The translations under genes and the position numbers were made by a program. Positions 1 to 10,423 of a DNA stretch of 64,000 bases are shown here, in pieces (positions within the stretch are counted from its first letter, which is position 1; every line of letters begins with the position of its first letter). Source of the stretch: Corella eumyota (Eukaryota; Chordata; Ascidiacea; Phlebobranchia; Corellidae). Location of the stretch: the NCBI GenBank assembly GCA_963082875.1, contig OY720102.1:12808990-12872989 (forward strand), in the 5' to 3' direction. The notes under the pieces are model-generated. The model saw only the letters and a list, made by a program, of their open reading frames with translations. It was not told where the DNA came from and did no database searches.

Positions 1-350
1 ATAGGTGGGCACAGCTAACCTAAAAAGTTACTTTGTTAAATGGTTATTCGTTACACAATATATTAACTTGTTATCACTGCTTAGTTATTGATAACCATTA
101 ACATTAAAATTTAATTAAAACAAACAAGGAACAATCCTATTTTTAAAAATACAATAATTTAGACCATAGTTGATATTTTACCTAAACAAACGAAATTTTA
201 AAAATTTCTAAAATTAACTTGATTGGCTAATGATGACGGCCAGTTGGCAGTTACATACACTATTACATCATTAAAAAAATGGCACTGTTTAAACCCGATA
301 AACGACCGATTTATTCCACATCACTAATTTCTCAGCATTAAAATCTAATT
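1..350. repeat. Dispersed repeat, family unassigned
   Basis: The first 130 or so bases (beginning ataggtgggcacagctaacc) recur almost unchanged near 9795 and 40815. The part at about 240-300 (cagttggcagttacatacac and following) recurs near 41036. In blocks A and B the copies sit at the same place, in an intron between cassette exons, so that insertion predates the block duplication. The GGTGGGCA-like start recalls hAT ends, but no matching inverted end or target duplication was found. The element may extend left of the window. Confidence 0.6.
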
Positions 351-369
351 GATTTTCTTTCACATACCT

Positions 370-1345
370 CTGCTATCGAGTTGAAATTTCACTGCACAAT
401 CATTTACTTAAAACTTTGCCATAAGCCTTTTTTCTTGGTCTGCATGTACTTGTTGCAACCACTGTTTTTTGGTTTTCATTGGTTGTTCAGGTTCAGCTGC
501 GGCTACGTTTTTCACTGTTTTAAGAGAATGTATCTTTTTTTTAAACTTTTTTTTAAAGTGATTTCTTCCCAGACACCTTGAACAAGTTTTGCCCCAAGCA
601 GGACAAAAAAGTTTACCCCACTTGTGTGACATTCCACAAAAATTGCAGTTTTTTATAATTTTTTCGTTCATTTCTTCCAGGGTCTTTTTCCTATAGTTTC
701 TGCTAGATTTTGCTACTAGATTTTGCTCCAATTCTTTAATTCAATTTACAAGCTGAGACTGAGATTGCATGCTACTAGACGACAATTCGTTTGCTTGTTT
801 TACAGACATTTCATCTGCACGACATATCTGTACGGTTTTCGTTAAATTTAAGTCCACTTTGCGAAGTAATAATTCTTGCAGTTTTCCAGTGACTGTAAAT
901 ACAATTTTATCTCTTATCATTCTGTCTTTATCTTGAAAATTGCATGCTTCTGCTTTTGTACGCAATTCATTTAGAAAGGTATCAAAAGGTTCTTGGTAAG
1001 CCACATTCCAAAAGCGATATGTTTGTACCACCACAATCTGTCTAGGTGTACAATAGTTTTCTATAGCCTTTATCATTTTATTAGGATCATCTCGATCTTC
1101 AGGATCGTCAAATTCAAAATGTTTAGCAATGTCAATTACTTGAGGTCCCGCACAATGTAAAATTATAGCTGCTCGTATCTTTTTGTCTTTTGTTGAAGCT
1201 CCACTTGCCAGCATGTAAACATCTAACTGCTGTCGCCAATTTCTAAAAGCTTCCGACAAATTACTATCATTGACATTTAATATAGGCGGTAATCGAATAT
1301 TAGCTTCTGCTGTCTTCTTAAATTCGAATCCGTTTAGCTGCTACC
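370..1345 (-). mobile_element. Ty3/gypsy-type LTR retrotransposon fossil: gag region
   Basis: On the minus strand, 1259-741 reads as a gag capsid-like protein of 172 residues (RNWRQQLDVYMLASG near the start). After it, 731-408 carries cysteine-rich zinc-knuckle-like motifs (CNFCGMSH, CSRCLGRNHF) followed by a lysine-rich stretch. Capsid followed by nucleocapsid knuckle is the usual gag order of gypsy elements. No polymerase, integrase or LTR was recognised nearby, so this is an isolated remnant. It is broken, with a few breaks. Age is uncertain; it is degraded but still readable, so probably middle-aged. Confidence 0.7.
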
Positions 1346-2808
1346 ATGTTAAAAATATATCTTGATTATTCTTGTAAGTTTATTTGTAGTAGCCACGAGG
1401 TTTTCAGAACCACAACTAATAAAGTATAACATTAGGAGAAATGCATTATGGGGACAAAGACAATGCATGCGTTATGACGTTAATATAAACACTTTAATCA
1501 ACAGAACCTCTAAATCTAAATCTTTTACATTTGAACCCCTTTTCTTTAACCTTTTACAATTAAACCTTTTTATCTAATATATATTTAAAGCCCTTTATGT
1601 TGACATATTTACATCTAAACCTTTTTTTTAAACCTCTTACATTTGAACTCCTTTCATTTAGCTTTTTACATTTTAAAAAATATTTTGAAATGAAGTAAAT
1701 CTGTTAGATGTGTTAAAACAAGTGCAGATGTCTAGTTTAAGTTTAACCCCTGATCTGGGGACAAAAGTAAACTAAAATAAGGGTTTCTGATAGCGTATAT
1801 AATATATAAATAATTCTTTCATAAGTTAGTGAAAAGAGAGTGTTACTTTGGTATGTTATTTAATTTGCTGTCAACATTTAAGTATATATTTTTGTTAAAA
1901 AATTGTTTATTTTGAATTGACCTTTTAATCTTTATTGTCTTTATCGGTTTTGTCTCAGTTTTAGTTAAGCAGAAACATTTGTTTTATTAAATTAAATGAT
2001 GCTTTTAAGTAATAAAAAAGTTTTTTTTTTAAACTAAACAAGAAAATTTTAGAGATAGATTACACCTCGGCTTAACTTTAACTTTTATGAACCAAAGTTA
2101 TATGGACCTGCCATGAGTTTTGGATAACAGTAAGAAGTTTATATTACTTTTAATCATACATACATGATTTAAGGCATTCTAGTAATATATTAACATGTGG
2201 ACATTAAATCAACAAGCCGGCCAAATTGTTAAGATTATCTCGGCATTTATTTAGTCTAGATAAACAATAAACATCAGTGCCACGTTGTACTTAGGTTGTG
2301 GATTTAGTCCAAAGTCTTTTCCAGCATGAGTTATTGGCTTTATTTTAGTTAAACTTAAGCTTTTATTTCTTGATTTCATGTACTAAAAATGTTATTAAAT
2401 GTTTTTCTTTTTTTTGATATCATATTCACTAATAAAAATTTAAATACATAACACAATATCACAACATTTGTATACAAATACTAAAAATATTATTAGTTTA
2501 TTTGCAACACTAAACAGATTACAGTACAAAAAACATTTTATTAATCCCATATTTTCTTTATTCTTTTTATTTTAGTGATCCACCTATTTTTAATAATTAT
2601 AAAGTTATTTTAAAAGTCCAAATTTAAATTTAAAATTGTTACACTATGAAGGGTTAAGAATAATTTTAAAACTAGTGTAATTAGAATACAACTTATGTGT
2701 ATATTTTTAGGGCATGTGCTTAAAATAAACTTTTAAACATCATCTTGTTATTTATTGAAATAATTTTCTGTGTTTTCAATATTTTAAAATTTGTAGGAAG
2801 TTTTTATC
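1346..2808. other. Intergenic AT-rich DNA upstream of NLR-A
   Basis: No coding region, RNA gene or clear repeat was recognised. There are loosely repeated pyrimidine-rich phrases (aacctttt, ttgaacccctt) between about 1500 and 1680. The promoter of NLR-A presumably lies here, but no motif can be defended. A possible 3' splice signal (ttgtag) ends about 13 bases before the ATG at 2809; it is absent at the equivalent place in block B. Confidence 0.4.
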
Positions 2809-3360
2809 ATGGAGGAAACTGAATCAAATGATCCAGAGTTGCCAAACAATAATGACCCAGAGTTGCCAAACAATATTGATCCAGAGTTGCCACGCAATAA
2901 TGATCCAGAGTTGCCAGACAATAATGACCCAGAGCTTCCAGACAATAATGATCCAGAGTTGCCAGACAATAATGATCCAGAGTTGCCAAACAATAATAAC
3001 CCAAAGTTGCCAAACAATAATGACCCAGAGTTGCTAAACAATAATGATCCAGAGTTGCCAGACAATAATGATCCAGAGTTGCCAGACAATAATGATCCAG
3101 AGTTGCCAAACAATAATAACCCAGAGTTGCCAGACAATAATGATCCAGAGTTGCCAGACAATAATGATCCAGAGTTGCCAAACAATAATAACCCAGAGTT
3201 GCCAGACAATAATGATCCAGAGTTTGCACACAATAATGATCCAGAGTTTCCAAACAATAATAACCCAGAGTTGCCAAACAATAATGATCCAGATTTGCCA
3301 AACAATAATGATCCAGAGCTTCCAGACAATAATGATCTAGAATCGAATTTAAATACTCAG
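2809..3360 (+). repeat. NLR-A exon 1: coding 24-bp minisatellite (octapeptide DPELPxNN x21)
   Basis: After a short MEETESN start, the reading frame is 21 tandem octapeptides of the form DPELPDNN or DPELPNNN, then DLESNLNTQ and a phase-0 GT donor. The 24-bp unit varies at only a few bases. The product would be an acidic, Asn/Pro-rich, probably disordered tail. Because 24 is a multiple of three, other frames and the opposite strand are also open across the array; these are by-products. Block B has nine units at the equivalent place, so the array is length-unstable. Confidence 0.85.
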
Positions 3361-3590
3361 GTATTTTATTTACTTAAAGTTCCTATAAAGGTTTATAATT
3401 AAAATTTTCCCAAACCATCTAATAGTACAAGGTTACTAAATATATTTTAAAAAGGGTTAAAGTGGAACAAATTTAAAACTGTTTGGCGGTTATAATAACA
3501 TTAATCTTTAAATTTTAATTTTAAGGGTTTTGATGAGGTTGTGTTACTATAGTGATGTTACATTTATTAAAATTTAAATAAATTTTACAG

Positions 3591-3666
3591 AACTTGCAAG
3601 CAGGACCAGTTAATTTAAATATTTCTGGCGGTGATTTTGCTGAAATTTCAAGGAATTTGCCTCCAA
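3591..3666 (+). CDS. NLR-A exon 2
   Basis: Flanked by a tttacag acceptor and a gtgagt donor. It reads NLQAGPVNLNISGGDFAEIS and ends in NLPP, running from phase 0 to phase 1. The block B equivalent is 38716-38791 (NLQAEPFSLNVSGGDF...). Such conservation over an otherwise diverged intron supports a real exon. No known domain was recognised. Confidence 0.75.
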
Positions 3667-3984
3667 GTGAGTTGTTTGTTATTTTTATATGATTGGGTTT
3701 GCCTGACTATAGAAACCAGGGCTGACATTACGAAACTTGTTAAGTTAACGATCTTGTTATTATTGGCAAGTGAGAAAATGGGTATTACGAAACAAAAAAT
3801 ATTAAATTTCACAAATGAGATCGGACAAAATTTAGCGAGTAGAATTTACTATTCATTAACTTAGCAAGAAGTATTTTGTCTTGGTTATCACTTTACATCT
3901 AAGATATATTTTTAAGTTTATAAATATACTGTCACTTATTAAATTGTTACATATACAATTGGTGTAATAAATGCCTAACATATA

Positions 3985-4140
3985 ATGCCTGGAAACTCTA
4001 TTAAACTAACATCAGTTACTCCGACCCAGTCTCGAGTTGCTTTTAGCAGTTTGGAACATTATAGATTATAATTGCCTGATAATTATGCTGCTGATTAGGT
4101 GCTAGCTCAGCAGGAGTTCATACCGTTTATAGCGCCTTAC
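3985..4140 (-). mobile_element. tRNA-derived SINE fragment (left arm of a head-to-head pair)
   Basis: It carries the SINE body in reverse: gacccagtctcgagttgc, then attatgctgctgatta, then agcaggagttcataccg. It meets a forward copy at about 4141, forming a hairpin-like inverted pair. Confidence 0.7.
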
Positions 4141-4280
4141 TCAAGACCACACATGAGGTTGTAGGTTCAATCCCTACTGATCTCGTGCTGTAGTGCCCTT
4201 AAGTAAGGCGCTATAAACGGTATGAACTCCTGCTGAGCCAGCACTTACTCACATCGAGGATAAATATATACAAAAAAAAA
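4141..4280 (+). mobile_element. tRNA-derived SINE fragment (right arm of a head-to-head pair)
   Basis: It contains a box-B-like ggttcaatccc, then the body phrases ggcgctataaacggtatgaa and tgctgagccagcac, and ends near cgaggataaatatata plus an A run. Same family as the other SINEs in the window. Confidence 0.75.
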
Positions 4281-4900
4281 CTAACAATCCGCCATACTCA
4301 ATTTAATTTAGCATTTAAACTTAAGGATTCGAAGGAAAACATTATTTCGAAATAGATGATATAACCAAACTGTTTAATCTTAAGTCATGGTTTTCTTGTG
4401 TGGGTTTCAGTTTTTTTTATAAAACAAGTATATATAAAATAACTATATTTTGTTTTGTAAATGAATGTGTTTTTTAAACATTTATCGTAGAATTGAATTA
4501 CCATAAAATTTATGGACTATTGCTGGGCTATTCACTATAGCTTTAACTTTTTATTATAAAAATGACAATATAAAAGCACCCCTGTGGATAAAATGTAACA
4601 TCACCGCTTTGATGTAGCCCCGAGATATCCAGTAAAAATGTAAGAATTGTCCCTTTGCGTAGCACAAAATCCTTTTTTTGTACTCTTTTTTTTAATGAAC
4701 TAGGTGGTTTCGTAATACCGATTCAGTTAACGAGCAAGATAGCTCGTTAAATTTTGACACATTAGCATTTAACCTAACGAGTTTCATAATGCCGACCTAG
4801 GCCAAGTCTTAGTTTATTTATAGACTTAACAAAACATTGTTTTATGTAATATATTAGCAATGCAAATTTTATTAATAATATTAAATTAATTTTATTATAG

Positions 4901-5050
4901 ATGCTGTGATAAACTTTTATAACCCACAAGTCAACGTAATTCGTGATTTTCATCAAAACGAGATCACTCAAAACATCACTCACCTTAAGCAATATGGTGG
5001 AGCATTCATGCCTGGGGCTTCAATATACGATTCTACATTTCCTCAAACAG
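4901..5050 (+). CDS. NLR-A exon 3 (N/Q-rich segment), splice donor lost
   Basis: The acceptor is tttattatag. It reads AVINFYNPQVNVIRDFHQNE, then ITQNITHLKQYGG and FMPGASIYDSTFPQT, phase 2 in and phase 1 out. In block B the same exon (38968-39117) is followed by ggtattttc. In A the equivalent bases are gatactttc, so the GT donor has become AT. The downstream sequence does not fit a U12 AT-AC intron. This alone could prevent normal splicing of A. Confidence 0.75.
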
Positions 5051-5160
5051 ATACTTTCAAGTTATTTTTACAATACAAAATTATTTTACGAAAATTGCAT
5101 TTTTGATCTGATAGAAGAGTTCAAAACCTTATTTGTGCTAGTAAATTATTAAACTTATAT

Positions 5161-5340
5161 TAAGGGGCTATAAACGATATGAACTTCTGCTAAGGGACTG
5201 TAAACAGTATGAACTTCTGCTGAGCCAGCACTTAATCAGCAGCTTAATTATTGGGCAAATATAATCTATAATATTCCAATCTCGCGCATTCGACATTCCC
5301 ACATTAAGAATAAATATATTTACAAAAAAAAAAATTTGTA
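5161..5340 (+). mobile_element. tRNA-derived SINE, 5'-truncated
   Basis: The body phrases (ctataaacgatatgaacttc, tgctgagccagcactt) are present, the first partly duplicated, followed by the variant tail attccaatctcgcgcattcg and an A run. The same tail variant occurs at 39508-39745. Confidence 0.7.
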
Positions 5341-5463
5341 ATTTTTACTTTCAACACAACATTAGGGGTTTCCCAACTTATTTTTATATTATAAAGTTTT
5401 TTTTAGTATTGATCATAGTCTAAAAATTAACTCTATAGTAACCCAATATTGTTTACATTAAAG

Positions 5464-6205
5464 GTTCCACTTCAAATGAAAATAAACAGCAAAGATCCTC
5501 CGCTTTAAATCAGGTTTGAATTTTAAAGGTTTTAATAAAATGTTGGGGTCACGTATGTTGTCCGGTTCTAGACAAAACATAATTACACTACAGCTCTCCT
5601 AAATTTTCTCATCTTATTTACGATGCTGGAGAATTCTTACGTATGGAGAATGGTTCATCAGAATTCTTTGCTATGGTGAACGGAATGTTGTTTTTTCTTT
5701 GTTGGCTACTAATTAGCAACAAACATACTGCCTAATTTGAGACTTAATCGAACTTACAACTGTTTAATTAAACTATATTACACTAGAATGTAGTAATTTA
5801 TATTATTTATAGCATTTTATGTTAAATATTTACACTTTTGCAAGTAGAAAGAACACATGGAAATTCAACACAAAACATATTTACACTACAGCCCTCCTAA
5901 ATTCTTTCCTACGGATTACGGTTTGAGAGAATTTTTTCCTATGGTAAACGGCACTTTGTTTTGTCTAGAGCCGGACAAAATATGTGATCCAAATGTTGTT
6001 ATATTTATACTAAAGGACCCAGTTTAAAAACTGATATTAATTGGGTCATAAGACCTTGTTTAACAATTAATATGACTGGTAATCATTAGAAATGCTTGTA
6101 GTTTTTCAAACCAAGTTCTTATTCTTTTTTAGGAACAACCGGAAGAATCACAAACTTTAGATCCATGTGAGGTTGATCCAGAACCAAAAAGAAGACAAAA
6201 TGAAG
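5464..6205 (+). CDS. NLR-A cassette pair 1 (exons 5464-5513 and 6133-6205)
   Basis: The first mini-exon is 50 nt, phase 1 to 0, reading STSNENKQQRSSALNQ. The second is 73 nt, phase 0 to 1, reading EQPEESQTLDPCEVDPEP then a basic KRRQNE. Both have canonical acceptors and GT donors. Together they form a phase 1-1 unit that can be repeated or skipped without shifting the frame. The product is hydrophilic and low-complexity. Three such pairs are present in A and two in B. Confidence 0.75.
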
Positions 6206-6319
6206 GTAAGTTTTATTCTTGTTTATGATATGGAAGTGTGTTTGGTATATGTTTATCTTTGATATAAGTAGACTGACTTCACAGTCCAATCTTGCATCGA
6301 ATTTAAATGTGTTTATTAA

Positions 6320-7704
6320 AGAGATGGTTCGGTCGCAGAGTTTCTTTTTTAATTATGTTCGAATTTTTTCAACTTGCACGAGGATACCATTATTTTAAAA
6401 ATTGGTCAAGTAGTTTTTGAGCTATCGGGATTTGAAAGTAAATAATGTAAATAGGGAAAGTCCCAACGCTCGCGAGTCACGTGACGCACGACGTCCGTCA
6501 TCGTCGTAAGATCATGTGCTGGCAGACATAGGAAAATGACCTTATTTTGTCCTCTCTGACCCGTTTGTTGTACTTTTTTTTAAATTTTTTTGCAGAAAAC
6601 AAACTTAACATAAAAAGCAATATTTAGCCATATTATATAAGACATTTTTTACCTTTAAAGTATTTTTTATTAGGTAGGCTGTATTTGAAAAATTCTAACA
6701 AATTAAGGTTATGTTGTTAATTTTGGAAATTTACAAGGCAGAAACGGCCGATATTGGCTGACAAACACTTGGCCGATATTGGCTGAAACAGACAAGTCAA
6801 CTGAGTGTTACTGAAGCTAAGTTTACCTGTTAGAACAGTAAGTTTTGCTTTAAACTTAATATATCCGACAATTTTGTTGGATATCATATAAAAATAGTTC
6901 TAATCACTAAATATCACATGGGTTAAGACACATAAAGTATATAATACATCAATAGACTATAAACTAAATATTCTGGTTAACATCTTTTATAGATTAATTT
7001 ATAATTCCAAATAATTTTTAATATAACGTACAATATACGTAAGTACTTGTACCCCTGGCAACAAATATGAGTGTTTGCTGCCCTTTTTAACTTTAGTTTG
7101 TGCTTTACACTTGTAACAATATACCTAAAATAATTGTTATAGTATAACCAAAATAAAAGTATATATCGTCTATATATATACGCCAATTTGAACAATTTTA
7201 AACAAAACTAAGACTGTGTTAACGGTAAACTTTGCTTTAATAAGACTTAGTTGACCTGTCTTTTTCTTGCAAGAGTTTGTAAGCGTTTTTGACTGGTAAA
7301 TTTTCAAAATTAACAGCATAGCCATAATTTGTTTAAATTTTTTAAATACGGCCTACCCAATTAAAAATACTTAAAAAGTAAAAAATGTCTTATATAATAT
7401 GGCTAAATATTGCTTTTTATGTTAAGTTTGTTTTCTGCAAAAAAAATTAAAAAAAGTACAACAAAGGGGTCAGAGAGGACAAAATAAGGTCATTTTCCTG
7501 TGTCTGCCAGCATATGATCTTACGACGATGACGTCGTGCGTCATGTGACTCGCAAGCGTTTGGACTTTTCCTATTTACAATATTTACCTTCAAATCCCGA
7601 TATCTCAAAAACTACTTGACAAATTTTTAAATAATGGTATCCTCGTGCTAGTTGAAAAAAATCCAACAAAATTAAAAAAGAAACTCTACGACCGAACCAT
7701 CTCT
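6320..7704. mobile_element. Long-inverted-repeat element with TTAA target duplication
   Basis: The ends agagatggttcgg and ccgaaccatctct are inverted. Homology between the arms extends for roughly 400 bases (about 6320-6725 against 7325-7704) around a spacer of about 600 bases. TTAA flanks both sides (6316-6319 and 7705-7708). The paralogous intron near 10530 shows the empty site tttattaagtttg with a single TTAA. TTAA duplication is known for the piggyBac and Kolobok superfamilies. No transposase is present, so this is a non-autonomous foldback-like element. Confidence 0.85.
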
Positions 7705-8179
7705 TTAAGTTTGGTAATTTTAATCTGCTTATGTATTTAGTAATAGCAAAAGTGACTAAGTTTGTCACCAACAAAATAACACTTTAAGATAGATGCAGAT
7801 GGGATTAAACCTTAAACCTTGTGTGGTAATACCTAATAATATAACCACTGGTTATATCACTGTTTGATTTTTACTGTTTCCATGTCGAAGTGTTATTGAA
7901 TAAGATGCTACAAGCAATTCTTTCCTATATTCAATTTTAAGTTCTTTGCTTATATTTTACAAAAACAATCTTATCCAAATAGAATCAAAAAAACAAAAAT
8001 ATATTGAAATAAAACTTAACATAACACTTAAGATCTTATTAACAAAGATTATGCTGTATATGGTTATGCCGGTATTTTGTATTCAACTTTTAATATAATA
8101 AATGTAATATATTATTGTGTTGTAACACAAACAGTCTATAGAAACATTGTGTTTTAACCCAATGTTATTTAAATTAAAG
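7705..8179. other. Intron DNA, duplicated with 10540-10870
   Basis: This intron stretch (from ggtaattttaatctgctta onward, with the phrase agatagatgcagatggg) is paralogous to 10540-10870. It shows that the cassette exons were duplicated together with their introns. No gene or RNA was seen. Confidence 0.6.
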
Positions 8180-8460
8180 GTTTCACTCCAAATGAAAATG
8201 AACAACCACGATCTCCTGCTTCAATTCAGGTTTTGACTTTAAAATTGTTCTTAAGATTTTGGGATATTTACTCGAATAAAAATTAAAAACTGATATTGAT
8301 TGGGTCATAAGACCTTGTTTAACAATAAATATGATTGGTAATCATTAGAAATCTTTGAAGTTACCAAAGTTTTACTGTTTTTTAAAGGAACAACCTGAAG
8401 AATTACAAACTCCAGATCCACATGAGGTTGATCCAGAAACAAGAAGAAGACAAAATGAAG
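8180..8460 (+). CDS. NLR-A cassette pair 2 (exons 8180-8229 and 8388-8460)
   Basis: The 50-nt exon reads FTPNENEQPRSPASIQ after the split glycine. The 73-nt exon reads EQPEELQTPDPHEVDPETRR and ends RQNE. Acceptors end in aaag and donors are gttttg and gtaagt. Phases match the other cassette pairs exactly. Confidence 0.75.
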
Positions 8461-8657
8461 GTAAGTTTTGTTTATTTTATATAAGTGTTTGTCATACTTT
8501 TTTAAGATCCTTGCTTGTCTATGGTCTGTCTATGATAATATAAATATATCATCTGGTCAATAACATTATATAATTCTAAACACTGATTTAGTTTGGGTAA
8601 AGTTACTGTAGAATTAGGCTGTAAAGTCAACTTTTAATAATGATTAAAATGTTTAAT

Positions 8658-9694
8658 TGTCACGTTTTTAAAAGTGTAGAGTCTAAAGACGTAACGATGG
8701 AAACAGGTTTGACTGACTGGTTCTAAATTTATTACGATAGCCGTTTTCTGTAAAATCGTATCGCTTCAAGAGCGACTCTTTTACACGTTCATATTAAATG
8801 GCATCATCACATAACCTTGAGTATACGTTCAAGGCTTTGCTGGTCAAAAGAGCGCTGAGAGACGTAGCCCAATCTCATTTCTCCCAGCCGCTTGTCACGG
8901 CGAACTGTTCAAATCGGAGAAGGTAGCTGTCCAAATCATCTTTGTCATCTACGAAAGGCAGCAGCTTTGGCCCTGGCAACTATATCTCCATTTTGTGATC
9001 CATTACGTTCTACCAACGCAATTTCTAGTTTTTTTATTTCTAATGAATGTAAATTGGCTTTTTCTTCGGCTTCTCTTGCTTCTCTCCGCTCCTCGCGTTC
9101 GCAAGCTTGTAGTTCATTACCGAACGTTCGTGACTCGACTCCTTCGTAGCCTAGCATCTGTCCAGCTGCTATGTGTTTCTCCATCTCTTCGGTAACTTAT
9201 CGATAAAATACGCCTTGTATTTTTGACTTTCTGTAGCTTTCAAACAGTCTGCTCCCGGACAAGCCTCCAGATGTCACGTTTTTAAAAGTGTAGAGTCTAA
9301 AGACGTAATGGTGGAAACAGGTTTGACTGGCACTACTTTGAATGTCTATAGAAGACCTTGTAGATTTGAAATTATAACGACACAGTTTACTTAGCAAAAC
9401 ACGTTTATTAAACAACGGCAATAAGTATCTCAACAATTTCAAACGCTGAATAAATCTTTTAACGGAATGTGCACAGATTTTATAAACAACAATAACAATA
9501 GCATGGCGGGTATTTGCAAGTTTGTTCCACAATCGAACAATATGACAGTGTGATAAGGCTACAAGTCTGATATGGTCAAAGTGCGATAAATCTATTGTTT
9601 AATTTTAAAATTGTTAAAGTCGTATTATTGTTTCTACGAAAAAGGCGATTATTGATCACAATTACAGCTGTTAAGATAAAAATGATTTGTGACA
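8658..9694 (-). mobile_element. Gypsy-type LTR retrotransposon fossil (LTR, primer site, gag start)
   Basis: Flanked by a 5-bp duplication TTAAT (8653-8657 and 9695-9699); the block B intron near 40755 shows the empty site. On the minus strand the parts are: an LTR at 9694-9272 (423 bp, ends TG...CA with the inverted tips TGTCAC/GTGACA), a leader near 9255-9271 resembling a tRNA-Pro primer site (tggaggcttgtccggga), a gag N-terminus with a Glu/Arg-rich coiled-coil stretch around 9184-8945, further capsid-like sequence, and part of a second LTR at 8658-8730. Most internal genes are absent. It is broken. It inserted after the A/B split or is missing from B, so it is relatively young. Confidence 0.8.
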
Positions 9695-9789
9695 TTAATT
9701 GTCACTAATCTTATTATTAACATAAAAAAAGCTGGTTGTTGTTAAATATTTATTACCATTCGAATCTAACTTTTCAGGTTTTAATGTAA

Positions 9790-10030
9790 TTATAGGTGGG
9801 CACAGCTAACCTAAAAAGTAACTTTGTTAAATGGTTATTTGTTACACAATATATTAACTTGTTATCACTGCTTAGTTATTGATAACCATTAATGTTAAAA
9901 TTTAATTAAAACAAACAAAAACATTTTTATTTTTATAAATACAATAGTTTAGACCTTAGTTGATATTTTAACTAAACAATCGAAATTTTAAAAAATTCTA
10001 AAGCTGACTTGATTGGCTAATACTGACGAC
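9790..10030. repeat. Dispersed repeat (same family as 1-350), shorter copy
   Basis: It begins attataggtgggcacagc and follows the 1-350 copy for about 220 bases, then diverges. It lies at the same intron position as the block B copy near 40811. Confidence 0.65.
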
Positions 10031-10137
10031 CAACTCGATAAATGGCAATATTTAAATTAACTTATGTTTTAAATTATTGCAATATAATATCACCTGTAAG
10101 AAACATTGTTTTAATCCAATATTATTTACTTTAAAAG

Positions 10138-10423
10138 GTTCCACTTCTAATGAAAATGTACAACCGAGATCCTCTACTTCAAATCAGGTTTTAACTTTAA
10201 AGTTGTCAATAAATATAAGCATGTTTAAAAACAAGTTTAAATATTGTTTATAATAATTAATAAAATTTTGGACTTAGTTTGAATAAAAAATATAACTGGT
10301 AATCATTAAAAAATCTTTGTAGTTACATAACCAAAGTTTTACTGTTTATAAAGGAACAACCTGAAGAATCACAAACTCCAGATCCACATGAGGTTGTTCC
10401 AGAACCAAGAAGACAAAATGAAG
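10138..10423 (+). CDS. NLR-A cassette pair 3 (exons 10138-10187 and 10354-10423)
   Basis: It reads STSNENVQPRSSTSNQ, then EQPEESQTPDPHEVVPEPRR with RQNE lacking one arginine codon (70 nt instead of 73, frame kept). The next exon in frame is the NACHT exon. The closest relative is the block B pair 46933-47228. Confidence 0.75.

Larger units (their letters stand above)
3718..4798. mobile_element. Inverted-repeat element (MITE-like) in NLR-A intron 2
   Basis: The left end (agggctgacattacgaaac) and the right end (gtttcataatgccgacct) are imperfect inverted repeats of roughly 30 bases. A second inverted pair (ggtattacgaaac near 3781 and gtttcgtaatacc near 4708) lies inside. The block B intron passes straight from the equivalent of the left flank to that of the right flank, so this is an insertion specific to A. 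No transposase is seen and no clear target duplication was found. SINE sequence is nested within it. Confidence 0.6.

Noticed and set aside
2784-3329. Long open frames on the minus strand and in other + frames over the 24-bp array
   Set aside because: A 24-bp repeat with no stop in several frames stays open in all of them. Only the DPELPxNN frame has an ATG, a spliceable end and a match in block B.
2829-3345. CRISPR-like regular repeat
   Set aside because: The units are contiguous with no spacers and lie inside a coding exon of an animal gene.
4774-5152. Separate small genes on either strand around NLR-A exon 3
   Set aside because: The frames are extensions of exon 3 into introns or antisense shadows; the block B equivalents show the exon limits.
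8892-9532. Several open frames on both strands
   Set aside because: They fall inside the LTR fossil at 8658-9694; only the gag-like minus reading is explained, and the rest are chance frames.
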